From positions 1,984,001 to 2,048,000 of the forward strand of contig CP136496.1 in the NCBI GenBank assembly GCA_032768795.1: a DNA stretch of 64,000 nucleotides. Reading direction: 5' to 3'. Source of the DNA: Tremella fuciformis (lineage: Eukaryota > Basidiomycota > Tremellomycetes > Tremellales > Tremellaceae). Made by a program: the position numbers and the translations under genes. The notes under the pieces were generated by a model, which saw only the letters and a list, made by a program, of their open reading frames with translations, had not been told where the DNA came from and searched no databases. This document shows, piece by piece, positions 33,898-42,428 of the stretch (the first letter of the stretch is position 1; every line of letters begins with the position of its first letter).

Positions 33898-36800
33898 TTA
33901 TATTCCTCTTGGTTTCCCTGGGTTCCTTTTGTGGAAGCTCTCGACGCTTTCGAGAGCACCAGTAATGTTCTCCACTGGTTCCCAGGTCGTCTCCTCATCT
34001 GTTCCTTTGTACCCCACCCACTCGACGAGGTACTCCACCTTTCTGCCCCTTTTCCTCGAGTCGACGACGTTCTTCACCTCATAGCTAGGGCCCTCGTCGT
34101 CGACCTCCACTGGTGGCGGAGGGTCGTAGGTCTGTCCAGGGATCCTCGGCGGGTGGTATGGCTTAAGACGGAGGACGTTGAAGACCGGGCTCACCCTCAT
34201 CGTCGCCGGCAGCTCCAGCTTGTACGTTGATGGACCCGTCTTAGCGAGGATTTTGTATGGTCCCCCCCATTTGATGTCGAGCTTCTTCGAGGGTCGACGA
34301 GTCTTGATGTTCTCCATCGACAGCATGACCATATCATCCACCTTCAACACTGGCGCATCCCTTCTCTTTGCATCGTAATACTTGGCGTACCGCTCATTGG
34401 CTTGCTGTATGGCTTGTTGACAAGATCGGTGCACCTCGTCGAGGGACCCAAGCTTTTCCTTGACCGACGGTATCTCCGCTCGCTCGGCGCTCTCTCTCAA
34501 GTCATCAGTCCATCGCGGCGAGTACCCAAAGTTCGCCTCGAACGGGCTCATCTTGATCGCCGAGTGCTGGGTATTGTTATAGGCGAAGGCTGCTCTCTGC
34601 AGCAGACTCGACCAATTGTCTTGTCTGTGATCGCAGAATACCCGTAGGTACTGCTCGAGGACCTGATTAACTCGCTCTGTCTGCCCGTCGGTTTGGGGAT
34701 GGAAGGCTGTCGACAGGCTGATCTTGATCCCCAGGGCCCCACACAGTGCTCCCCATAGTCGACTAGTGAACTTGCTCCCTCGATCAGATACGATGGATCT
34801 TGGCAACCCATGCTGCGCTACGACATTGTCGATGATGAGGTCGACGAGTCCCGCCGTTGTGAGGCGAGTCGTTGTCGGCACGAAGATAGCCCACTTCGTC
34901 AGGCGGTCTACCACGACGAGGATGGAGTTGAAGCCCTGACTGCCGGGGAGCTCCTCGATGAAGTCCATGGAAATTGCTTGCCACGGGCCTTCCGGGACTT
35001 CGAGACTCTGGAGGAGACCATGAGGGCGCTGCCTGCTTGTCTTTGTCCTCTGGCAGATGGCACAACCCTGTACGTAGGCCTCAACATCGCGCCGCAGCCC
35101 CAGCCAACAGACGTCCCTCCTGAGCAACTCCAACATCTTGGTGATTCCCGGATGTCCCGCTAGGATCCCCTCATGTCGATCCCTTATGGCTCGGAGCCGC
35201 CCATCGCCCTTGCCAGTGAGGTATAGCCGCCCATTGAGTCGCAGGGCCCCGCCAGGCTCTACCTTGGCTCGTGTGGGCTCGTCGAGGCCCATCCTTTGAA
35301 CCAACCCAAACAGCTTGGGGAATCCCGCCGCATCAATCACCACTCCGTTCTCCTCCTTCTTGATCCTCTCCAACTCTTCTCCAGCGTGCTCGAATTCCTC
35401 ATCCTCCTCCCAGGTGCTCCGAGTACCCGTCTGCGGATCCTCTCTTGCCTCTGGATCTGGACTCGACGAGCCTCGTCGAGGCTCCTCGATGAGTGCCCGA
35501 AGCATGTACCCCAGCGACGTCTCGACCTTGCTTCCTTGGTCAAACCCAGGTAAGGCCTGCACTCGTTGCTCCTCCAGGTCCAATCCATCAGGCTTGTAGT
35601 CAGGCCTCCTCGACAGAGCGTCTGGGTAAGCCGCTTTGAGCCCGGGACGATACACGATTCGGAAGGAGAATCCTGCCAGGGCGTCGACCCATCGCGCAAC
35701 CCGCCCACTCAGTTTCCTCGGCTCCATCCAATAGCTGAGGTTGTGATGATCCGTGAGGACCGTACAGCTTACTTGCAGAAGGAGATGTCGCTTCCGCTTG
35801 AACGCCATCACTATCGCCAGGAACTCCTTCTCTGTAGTCGTCCAGTTCAACTCTGCCCCCGAAAACGACCCAGATTCTATGGCCACCGGGTGCTCGAGGC
35901 TCGTCGAGGGGTTAATCTGTGATATCACAAATCCCCACCCGTAGAGCGAAGCATCGGTCTGCACGATGGTCTCGAATGCAGGGTCGAAATGGGCCAATAC
36001 AGGGGGCTCGCTCATTCGCCTTTTGATCTCTTCGAAGGCTCTTGCCTGCGCGTCTCCCCAACCAAACGGAACTCCCTTCTTTGTCAGCAACACTAGGGGC
36101 AGCGCTACCTTGGCAAAGTTTGGTACGAAGCGGCGGTAATAGTTTGCCAGACCCAAGAACCGGCGTACTTCGAGCAGGTTGCTCGGTGCTGGGAAGTCCA
36201 CGACGCCTTTCACATACTCCGGATTCGCTTCCACGCCTTCTCGGGAGATGACAAAGCCCAGGAAGTCGACCTTCCTCTTCTCGAACTCGGATTTCGACGC
36301 TTTCACGTACAGTCCCGCCTTTCGCAACGCCTCGAGTACCGCCTTTGTGAGGGAACGAAGCTCGTCGAGGCTCTTGGCGTGGACCAAGATGTCGTCGATG
36401 TAGATCACCACTCCTCGCCCAACGAACTCTCTAAGCACCTCGTTGAGGAAGTGCTGGAATACTGCTGGCGCGTTCTTCAAGCCATCTCGCACTACCAGGG
36501 ACTCGAACATCCCCAGAGGCGTCCTAAAGGCGGTAAAGGCTTCGTGTCCTGGCGCCATGCGAAGAAGCTGGTATGCTCCCGGTAGGTCGAACTTGGTGTA
36601 CCACTCTGACTCTGCCAGATCGGCTGTGACTTGGGAGATCAACGGCAAGGGGTACGCGTCCGACACGGTTGCTTCGTTGAGCTTTCGGTAATCCACCACC
36701 ATTCGCCATTCTCCAGGAATCTTCTTAGGAACGAAGAAACTCGGCGACCCATACGCTGCATTCGATGGCCTGATCTTGCCCGCCGCTTGCTCTTTGGCGA

Positions 36801-37968
36801 GGAGATCCCTGAGCGCCCTCATCTGCTCCGGCGACAGCTGGTAGAGCGGTGCGACCCTTAGTTCCGCGCCTTCCTTCAGTCTGATCCGTAGGTCGTATTC
36901 CCTACTCGGCGGAAGCGTGTCGGCGGGTCGACGAGGATGGAACACATCGAGGAACTCATGGTAGTACTCCGGGACAACCCTTCGCACCGCCTGAGACTCC
37001 TCCTCTGACAGGGTATACTCGTCGAACCCAAGGTGCCCATCCAAGCGCCCCACCACTTCCTCGAGCTCGTCGGTGACAGTCGCTCTTAGTCGTTCTGCGG
37101 CGAGTCTGTTCTGCTCCCATCGGTTGATCCGCAGAGGGATGTGGTTTGGAGAGCGCCTGCGCGAAAGCCGCACGCGTTCCCCTTTTTCTCTTCTCGCTCT
37201 GGTAGCCAAAATGGCCAATTCACTTGTAGCAGCCTCGACGACCGTCGACGAGGCTACCTGTTCTGCTCCACGGGTGACTTCCATAGCCCCCATGTCCATG
37301 ACTATTTTCTTTCCTTGCATCCAGTCGTACCCTAGCACGACGTCTGCACCTGCGAGCCGCGTAACCGCTAGCCGTTCCTCACTTGTTTCCCCAAGCGCCT
37401 CCACGGGAGCCATCACTTCGTGGGTGATTTCCCCCGCAGATGACGGTTCGCCGTCGAACAGGAGAACCTTCCGGGGCCGTTCCAACATTTGTTGGGTCAT
37501 GCCATGGCCTTGCGCGTAGTCCTGATCAATGAAGGTCCCGCCAGCGCCCGTATCCAGCAGTATGCAGGCGGCCGTTCCGTCCACCTTCCCTGCTACGACA
37601 GCTTGATGCCTTCCGAGCCTGCAAGCCTCACCGCTCATGCATTCCTCAGCATCACTAGCACTCTGTACAGACTCCTTCGAAGACCCCAGGTCCTCTGCTT
37701 CTTCTTCATATTGATCTTCCTCGACGAGGGAAGCGGACCCCGTCGAGAGTGGTTGAGTGGGCGATGGATTAGAGGATTTGGGAGGTGAAGTCGGGTGTTC
37801 AGGAGGTGTGAGGGCGGAGAGTGTGTATGGAGCGGGGCCTCGAGTTTCTCCTTGTAGCTCGGGACCCCTCAGGCTTCCCCCTGCGGCTCCTGCTTCACGC
37901 GTTGGCCGGGATTGAACGAGCCTGGGCAGTCGCGCGCAAGATGCCCAGCGTTTCCGCACTTGAAGCAA
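33898..37968 (-). CDS. Gypsy pol polyprotein with chromodomain (G1)
   Basis: 1,356 codons open from an ATG at 37968, overlapping gag by 100 bp in the -1 frame, so translation is probably by frameshift and not from that ATG. Order: aspartic protease (LLDTGAGGTFID near residue 138); reverse transcriptase with YIDDILV near 525; RNase H (QTDASLYGWG; TDHHNLSY); integrase with HHCC zinc site (HPGITKML ... CAICQRTK) and DDE core (SMDFIEELPG, VSDRGSKF); and a C-terminal chromodomain (YEVKNVVDSRKRGRKVEYLVEWVGY ... TWEPVENI, split here for length) near 1285-1345. RT before integrase defines Ty3/gypsy. The chromodomain would direct insertion to heterochromatin, fitting its position inside other repeats. 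No stop seen. Confidence 0.95.
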   Translation of the reverse strand: MLQVRKRWASCARLPRLVQSRPTREAGAAGGSLRGPELQGETRGPAPYTLSALTPPEHPTSPPKSSNPSPTQPLSTGSASLVEEDQYEEEAEDLGSSKESVQSASDAEECMSGEACRLGRHQAVVAGKVDGTAACILLDTGAGGTFIDQDYAQGHGMTQQMLERPRKVLLFDGEPSSAGEITHEVMAPVEALGETSEERLAVTRLAGADVVLGYDWMQGKKIVMDMGAMEVTRGAEQVASSTVVEAATSELAILATRARREKGERVRLSRRRSPNHIPLRINRWEQNRLAAERLRATVTDELEEVVGRLDGHLGFDEYTLSEEESQAVRRVVPEYYHEFLDVFHPRRPADTLPPSREYDLRIRLKEGAELRVAPLYQLSPEQMRALRDLLAKEQAAGKIRPSNAAYGSPSFFVPKKIPGEWRMVVDYRKLNEATVSDAYPLPLISQVTADLAESEWYTKFDLPGAYQLLRMAPGHEAFTAFRTPLGMFESLVVRDGLKNAPAVFQHFLNEVLREFVGRGVVIYIDDILVHAKSLDELRSLTKAVLEALRKAGLYVKASKSEFEKRKVDFLGFVISREGVEANPEYVKGVVDFPAPSNLLEVRRFLGLANYYRRFVPNFAKVALPLVLLTKKGVPFGWGDAQARAFEEIKRRMSEPPVLAHFDPAFETIVQTDASLYGWGFVISQINPSTSLEHPVAIESGSFSGAELNWTTTEKEFLAIVMAFKRKRHLLLQVSCTVLTDHHNLSYWMEPRKLSGRVARWVDALAGFSFRIVYRPGLKAAYPDALSRRPDYKPDGLDLEEQRVQALPGFDQGSKVETSLGYMLRALIEEPRRGSSSPDPEAREDPQTGTRSTWEEDEEFEHAGEELERIKKEENGVVIDAAGFPKLFGLVQRMGLDEPTRAKVEPGGALRLNGRLYLTGKGDGRLRAIRDRHEGILAGHPGITKMLELLRRDVCWLGLRRDVEAYVQGCAICQRTKTSRQRPHGLLQSLEVPEGPWQAISMDFIEELPGSQGFNSILVVVDRLTKWAIFVPTTTRLTTAGLVDLIIDNVVAQHGLPRSIVSDRGSKFTSRLWGALCGALGIKISLSTAFHPQTDGQTERVNQVLEQYLRVFCDHRQDNWSSLLQRAAFAYNNTQHSAIKMSPFEANFGYSPRWTDDLRESAERAEIPSVKEKLGSLDEVHRSCQQAIQQANERYAKYYDAKRRDAPVLKVDDMVMLSMENIKTRRPSKKLDIKWGGPYKILAKTGPSTYKLELPATMRVSPVFNVLRLKPYHPPRIPGQTYDPPPPVEVDDEGPSYEVKNVVDSRKRGRKVEYLVEWVGYKGTDEETTWEPVENITGALESVESFHKRNPGKPRGI

Positions 37969-39011
37969 AGGCCCTGGCTGCCTCGCCTCTCGTGTTCGTC
38001 CGGAGTGAGCCTAGGGCAAGGAGGGTAGACTCGTCGAGGGGCTGCAGCGGGGTTGAGACTCGACGAGGTTGTCGGGCCAGGTGAGGGTCTGGGGTTCGTC
38101 GCCGGCGCTCCGACCTCTGACGTAACCACCGTAGATCCGCCGTTGTTGCCGCCCAGTCCAGTCTTCTTCTTTTCTCGCCTGCCCTCCGCTTTGTTCTTCT
38201 CCGCCTCCCTTGCTCGCAGACTGTTGTCGAGGCGCACCACAAACGCCTGCAGCTCGGCAAAGGTCTCGAACTCCTTGGGATGCCGGGCTACCTCGTCCTG
38301 AAGCACGTCGGAGAGCCCTTCCTTGGCACAAGCCGTTGCTTGCTCGTCGAGCTCCCATGAGAGGACTGACGTATACTCCCGAATCTTGGCGAAGTACTCG
38401 GCTGCCGACCCTGTCTGCCGCAGCGAGAAGTACTTGCGTCGAGCAGTCCCCTTCGCGTCGGGATCCCCAAAGTTCTCGCGCAGGTAGCGACGAAGCCCAG
38501 CATAAGTCCGAATTTTCTCGTCGAGGTAGTCGCCCGCCTCGACATGCTCTCCGTTCTCGTTCAAGTTGCTGTCTCGCCCTGTCGCCAAGGGCTGAATTGC
38601 GTCGAGCACGAACCCCCTGAGGAACGAGATCACATACATGACCTTGTGCGTGTCGCCAGAGAACTTCGACGGCTGCAGCTTGAAGACCGTCTCGCACTGC
38701 ATGATGAACCGCTCCAAGGCGGCTGGATCCTTGCCGTTAAACGTGTCAGGCGGGTTCGCCTTCGGCTCGGAGGGGTTCCCAACGCCAGGCGAGCCTTGCC
38801 GTTGCTGCGCCTGCTGCTCGACGAGGGCCGCCTGAAGCTGCACGATCTGCGCGAGCAGCTGCTGCACAGACGGCTGATCACCCAAGGGTTGGGCCATGTT
38901 GGTCGCGGCGGCTCTCAGTCGAGTATCCACCGGTAGTCGTAGGTTTGTGGGTAGAGCAATGTGCTGATGCTCAGGATCTGTCGACGTGATTCGTCGAGTC
39001 GATGGTGCCAT
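37869..39011 (-). CDS. Gypsy gag (G1)
   Basis: 380 codons from the ATG at 39011, 39 bp downstream of the 5' LTR. It has the conserved capsid fold region (PDTFNGKDPAALERF; LRENFGDPD; RQTGSAAEYFAKIREY) in the middle and one CCHC zinc knuckle (CFKCGNAGHLARDC) near residue 352. The stop at 37869-37871 follows a run of five G on the coding strand (37877-37881), a possible -1 slippage site into pol. Structural protein of the virus-like particle. Confidence 0.94.
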   Translation of the reverse strand: MAPSTRRITSTDPEHQHIALPTNLRLPVDTRLRAAATNMAQPLGDQPSVQQLLAQIVQLQAALVEQQAQQRQGSPGVGNPSEPKANPPDTFNGKDPAALERFIMQCETVFKLQPSKFSGDTHKVMYVISFLRGFVLDAIQPLATGRDSNLNENGEHVEAGDYLDEKIRTYAGLRRYLRENFGDPDAKGTARRKYFSLRQTGSAAEYFAKIREYTSVLSWELDEQATACAKEGLSDVLQDEVARHPKEFETFAELQAFVVRLDNSLRAREAEKNKAEGRREKKKTGLGGNNGGSTVVTSEVGAPATNPRPSPGPTTSSSLNPAAAPRRVYPPCPRLTPDEHERRGSQGLCFKCGNAGHLARDCPGSFNPGQRVKQEPQGEA

Positions 39012-39033
39012 GAACTAGTCGTGTGAGAGGTAG

Positions 39034-39047
39034 TAGCACCGTGGTAT
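39034..39047 (-). promoter_or_regulatory. Self-primer binding site of G1
   Basis: On the minus strand ATACCACGGTGCTA starts 2 nt after the LTR end. It is the exact complement of minus-strand TAGCACCGTGGTAT within the LTR (39213-39200), which lies about 30 nt downstream of a TATA run (39239-39247) and so at the predicted transcript 5' end. This is the layout of Tf1-type self-priming, where the first nucleotides of the RNA fold back as primer. No tRNA-like TGG start is seen. Confidence 0.75.
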
Positions 39048-39049
39048 AC

Positions 39050-39453
39050 TGTCACGGGGCCTGGCCGGTCGTCGACTGATAGGCCCTCTCACACGTGCTG
39101 TCTGTCGATCTGTCTCTGTCCTCCACGAGAAGGTGTGTCCTACAGCCTCTCGTGCGTCGACAGCACGGCTGCGCCGTTACTTTCTATCCATGGGACTCAA
39201 TACCACGGTGCTAAGGACGGTCTACGGGTGAGGGCTTGTATATATATCACCCGTGCCCTCCTCTGCACCGCCTTGGGCTTTCTCCTTGAAACACCATCGA
39301 CGAGGCTCGAGCTCTAAAGTCGTCGAGGCTACTCGAGCGTCGTCGAGGCTACTCGAGGATCGACGATAGGCTCACGTGTTTGACAGGCGTGCTGGGCTGG
39401 AACGAGGCTCGTAGGCGTGCTTTGGTGATCATGGAGGCGTGGCCGACGTGACA
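39050..39453 (-). repeat. 5' LTR of G1
   Basis: 404 bp. In the minus direction: TATATATAT at 39247-39239, presumed transcription start near 39213, end at 39050. Flanked by TSD gtgcc on the right. Confidence 0.95.
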
Positions 39454-39458
39454 GTGCC

Positions 39459-39579
39459 ACACTGCCACACTGCCACATCGCTTCCAGCTCTTTCCTATTA
39501 CATAAGGAAACTCTGTAGCGTCGCTTTCCTTGCTCTCTGAGCAGTACAGATGTCTCTATGCACTTCATATCATCCGACA
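39459..39579 (+). repeat. 3' LTR of C9, second part
   Basis: Remaining 121 bp of the copia LTR after G1 and its TSD, ending ATCCGACA. Compared with the 5' LTR of C9 it differs at many sites, e.g. CTTCCAGCTC versus CTTTCAGCCC. Confidence 0.92.
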
Positions 39580-39871
39580 GAAGCTGTGTAAATTGCAAAA
39601 GCGATTGCGGGTGAACCACTGAAGCTACCGGGAAACCGAGGATACCTCGTGAAAGAGCGCGTCGAGCTCTATTGGGGCACTTGTCGGCAGGCAAATCGGA
39701 CGTGATTCAGGCTCATAACCTGTCGAATGATATGAAGTGCATAGAGAGAGTTCCCTGCCCACAGAGCAGGAAAAGCGATGCTACAACTCTGAAACATTTC
39801 AGGGGAAGGAGTAGAAGCGATGTGGCAGTGTGGCAGTGTGGCAGAGATCAGGATTGCTCACAATTCCGACA
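39580..39871 (-). mobile_element. Copia copy C1: leader fragment plus 5' LTR at the host boundary
   Basis: Minus-strand leader (39580-39720), iMet primer site and a 151 bp LTR (39721-39871, TGTCGAATGAT...ATTCCGACA on plus). The right flank cgccg starts non-repeat host-like DNA, so this is the outermost element of the nest. The rest of C1 is not in the window; it should lie to the left, beyond C2. Confidence 0.88.
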
Positions 39872-40150
39872 CGCCGAGTACCCCGTCCATCTCCCTCAAC
39901 TCGCTCTTGCTTGTCGAGTTCACCCTCCTGCTCGCCAAGTTCAACGAGTCCCTCGCCGCACCCCTCGCTCAACCCGTTCATCTCCTTGAGCTCAGCGAGT
40001 CCCTCGCCAAACTCCTCGCCCACCTCTCCGAGCTCAGCCAGTCCCTCGCTGAGCCCTTCGCCCAACTCGCCCATACCCACCGACGCCAACGACCCCCCAC
40101 GCCGACCGTTTGGAGTATGTGCCCGCCGGGCCCTGGACAGAGAATGTCAT
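39872..40150 (-). other. Host flank with repetitive acidic coding-like sequence
   Basis: On the minus strand a frame encodes a degenerate Gly/Glu/Leu repeat (units like ELGEGLSEGLAE, roughly 11 residues), which may be part of a host gene interrupted by C1. The frame is not bounded by a convincing start or splice site and I recognise no family. It could equally be low-complexity non-coding DNA. Confidence 0.3.
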
Positions 40151-40169
40151 GACCAGCCAAGCCAGCAAC

Positions 40170-40440
40170 CAGCCAAAACAACCTGTGCGCTCTGTGCGCT
40201 CCGTGTGCGCTCTTGTGCGCCCCCAGTGCGGTCCTGTGCGCTCCCATCTGTAACTTGGATTTCTGGTCGATCGACAAGATCGACAAATATTCTCTGGCCA
40301 ACCGACACAATCGACAATGGGTCGACATGATCGACAAAGTGTCCCCACTCAATCGACAGAGTCGACAAAGCGTTCCCACTCAATCGACAGGGTCGACAAT
40401 GTACCACTTGGCAGTCGACATGATCGACAACTCTTCCTAG
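40170..40440. repeat. Two degenerate minisatellites
   Basis: 40170-40250 holds about six copies of TGTGCGCTC-like units. 40262-40435 holds many copies of units built on (G/A)TCGACA(A/G), some in 30 bp higher-order copies (CCCACTCAATCGACAG occurs twice). No coding evidence. Confidence 0.7.
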
Positions 40441-40443
40441 ACC

Positions 40444-40929
40444 TGTCATTCAGGTCAACCACTTAGGTTTGATAGCGCACACTTCACTTATTCTAGTTTC
40501 TCGTGTTCTCGTATTCTCGCGTTCTCGTGTTCCCGTGATCTAGGTACATCAGAGTTAGGCTTCAAGCCATCTCAGATATACGAAGGTACTCAGATATACG
40601 AAGGTACCAAACCAAGTATATATGGGATACACGCTCTTGTACCTCCACTTGCTTGATAAGCGATACTCTTTATTTAGTCCCTCCTGTAGTCATGTGAAGG
40701 GGATATAAACCCAGAGGTTTTGCCTCTGACCCCCTTCTTCTCTAGCGATGGATCTCTACTGTACTTTCTTCTACAGTTAAGTCACACAGTTGGTTTCGCC
40801 CAACACTCTCGTCCTAAGGCAGACTTCTAGGCTTTGCGAGCCAGAGACTAAGCCCCCGGGCAACCTCGTTGTACCTTCGCGTACATTCTCGCCACACCGC
40901 TCTTCAGGTGTGGAACCCCCCCCGTGACA
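40444..40929 (+). repeat. Possible old solo LTR
   Basis: 486 bp starting TGTCATT and ending CCCCGTGACA, with a TATA-like GATATAAACCC at about 40699, a CAGAGG-TTTTG-CCTCTG hairpin and a C-rich end like gypsy LTRs. It also contains an 18-19 bp direct repeat (CTCAGATATACGAAGGTAC, twice near 40580-40618). No clear target duplication is seen, so this is a weak call. Confidence 0.3.
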
Positions 40930-41068
40930 GCGTGACAGAGAAGGCGGTCGTTGTGACACAGGTCACCATGTGCAGGTCTGACATCACGACAGACCCCACC
41001 ACCTTCAACACTACCAGCAGCTTGCCGGATCCTTCCCGGCTATTGTTGACTGTCCTGTCACCAGTCAC

Positions 41069-41341
41069 TTAAAGACTTACCTCCTGTGTGGAATCCCACT
41101 CATAAATGACCTGATTTGCCCCTGTCTCCATTCGTACAGTCTGGGTCTTGTAGGGACAGGACCGTGACACCTGGAGATGCCGTATGGTAACGGTTGCAGA
41201 GCCGGAAGGAAAATGGTGATCTTGCTTTTGGGTAGCTCTGGCCTTCTGCATGCCAACATGACCGCGGATTTTGACACTAATCTCTCGTCTTGACGAACAT
41301 CTGAAAGAGATGGTGTTGAAGCAGTTCGACGTTAGCACCAC
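41069..41341 (-). pseudogene. Decayed exon, C2-domain-like
   Basis: A minus-strand frame whose pattern (QKARATQKQD ... VTI ... YKTQTVRMETGANQV) recalls a C2 calcium/lipid-binding domain (A-x-L-x-x-K-D, then K-T and N-P-x-W). A donor-like GGTAAGTC ends it at 41087. No start, no partner exons and an internal frame change suggest a relic. Low certainty. Confidence 0.25.
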
Positions 41342-42235
41342 TGCCAGTCACTCGTGGCAGAACAGGTGTAACAGAATGTGCAGCAGTTGTATTACGTCCA
41401 CATGTTCTGCGCTGTTCGCATGTTACCACTGTATGTCTTCCGATCTAACATGATTGCTCAGATCTGACAATCACTTCCCATCGCATCGTCCTTCTCCGCT
41501 TGTCCCGCCGGTCCTGGTTTAGAAAAGCAGAGCAGGTCCGGCTACGGCGGCCAGGAGAGCACCGCCGAGTGCCATGCCACTGTTAACGGGGGCAGTGACT
41601 GCTCCCCCGCCGGGAAGACCGCTGGAAGCGGCAGCCTAAGGCATCAGCGCACTTCTGATTCACGAAGCAAATGAAGGACTTGCCGAAGAAGCAGCGGTGG
41701 AAGAGGTCTTGGAGGTTCCTGCGGCCGAAGTCGTGGCGCCAGTAGTGGCAGCCGCTGCGGCGCTCGTGGTACTTGCGACACCGACCGTCACGCCGCTGGC
41801 GTCCGAGGTGAACGAGATGGAGTCGGAAGTGATGGTACCAAGTACGCCAGTGAGGGTTTCTGAAGCTGTCTCGCTGCCGCTGGGACCCGACTCAGCTCCA
41901 GTGGCACTGACCAAAGATGCGTTGGCGGTGACCGACTCGCCAGCCTCTGCGCACTCGAGCTGCAGCTGATCAAGGGCCTCTTGGAGATCGGCGATCTCGC
42001 CCTGATTCACGTCGGCCGTCTCCTGGACGACGCAGTTGAGACACGAGACAAAGTTGTTGTACGTGTCGGTCTGGCAGACCGTGAGACAGGTAGTCGTGTC
42101 GCCGCTGAGGCACGCGTTGTAGATGGTAAGTGCGGACGAGCAGGTAGATTGGCAGGCCGAGGGGACCGAGGATGAGGAGACTTGGCGCGAGGTGACGAGT
42201 CGGGGGACGAGTGAGTTGGCGGCTGGACCGTCAGT

Positions 42236-42260
42236 AGGGGTTGTCAATTTTGGTTTCCTT
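42236..42260 (+). repeat. Left terminal inverted repeat of the PIF element
   Basis: AGGGGTTGTCAATTTTGGT followed by TTCCTT; mirrored at 45334-45358 with T to A at position 20. Confidence 0.88.
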
Positions 42261-42428
42261 ATAGTTTTGGCTGCGACTTGACAAATGACACCCCCAAAGG
42301 CAGTTTTACCTATATCTTGCGTGGGGCCCCACATTTTGCGTTCAGCTACCATCTACCTTTGTTTATGACAACTTCATCACGTCGTAACATCTCTCAGAGC
42401 GCGTCCAAAGCCCTCAAACCCCGCCAGG

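Larger units (their letters stand above)
30413..39453 (-). mobile_element. Ty3/gypsy chromovirus G1, complete, with extra antisense gene
   Basis: 9,041 bp with two 404 bp LTRs (TGTCAC...GTGACA on either strand) and target duplication gtgcc (30408-30412, 39454-39458). The LTRs differ at only about two sites by eye, so it is recent. In element (minus) order: 5' LTR, self-complementary primer site, gag, pol with C-terminal chromodomain, a 3 kb segment with an oppositely oriented spliced gene, polypurine tract, 3' LTR. Chromodomain plus self-primer places it with Tf1/sushi-like chromoviruses. Confidence 0.95.
25131..39579 (+). mobile_element. Ty1/copia copy C9, containing gypsy element G1 in its 3' LTR
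   Basis: 5' LTR 25131-25281 (151 bp), primer site at 25282, leader to 26332 (no gene), gag-pol, and a 3' LTR made of 30381-30412 plus 39459-39579 (153 bp together). Unlike C6-C8 there is no target duplication: the left flank is gagtg in plus-strand C2, the right flank gaagc in a minus-strand leader (C1). The two LTRs also differ at many positions. Both facts point to recombination after insertion. Confidence 0.88.

Noticed and set aside
40262..40435. CRISPR-like regular array
   Set aside because: Units are short, variable and without unique spacers; this is a degenerate minisatellite in a eukaryote.
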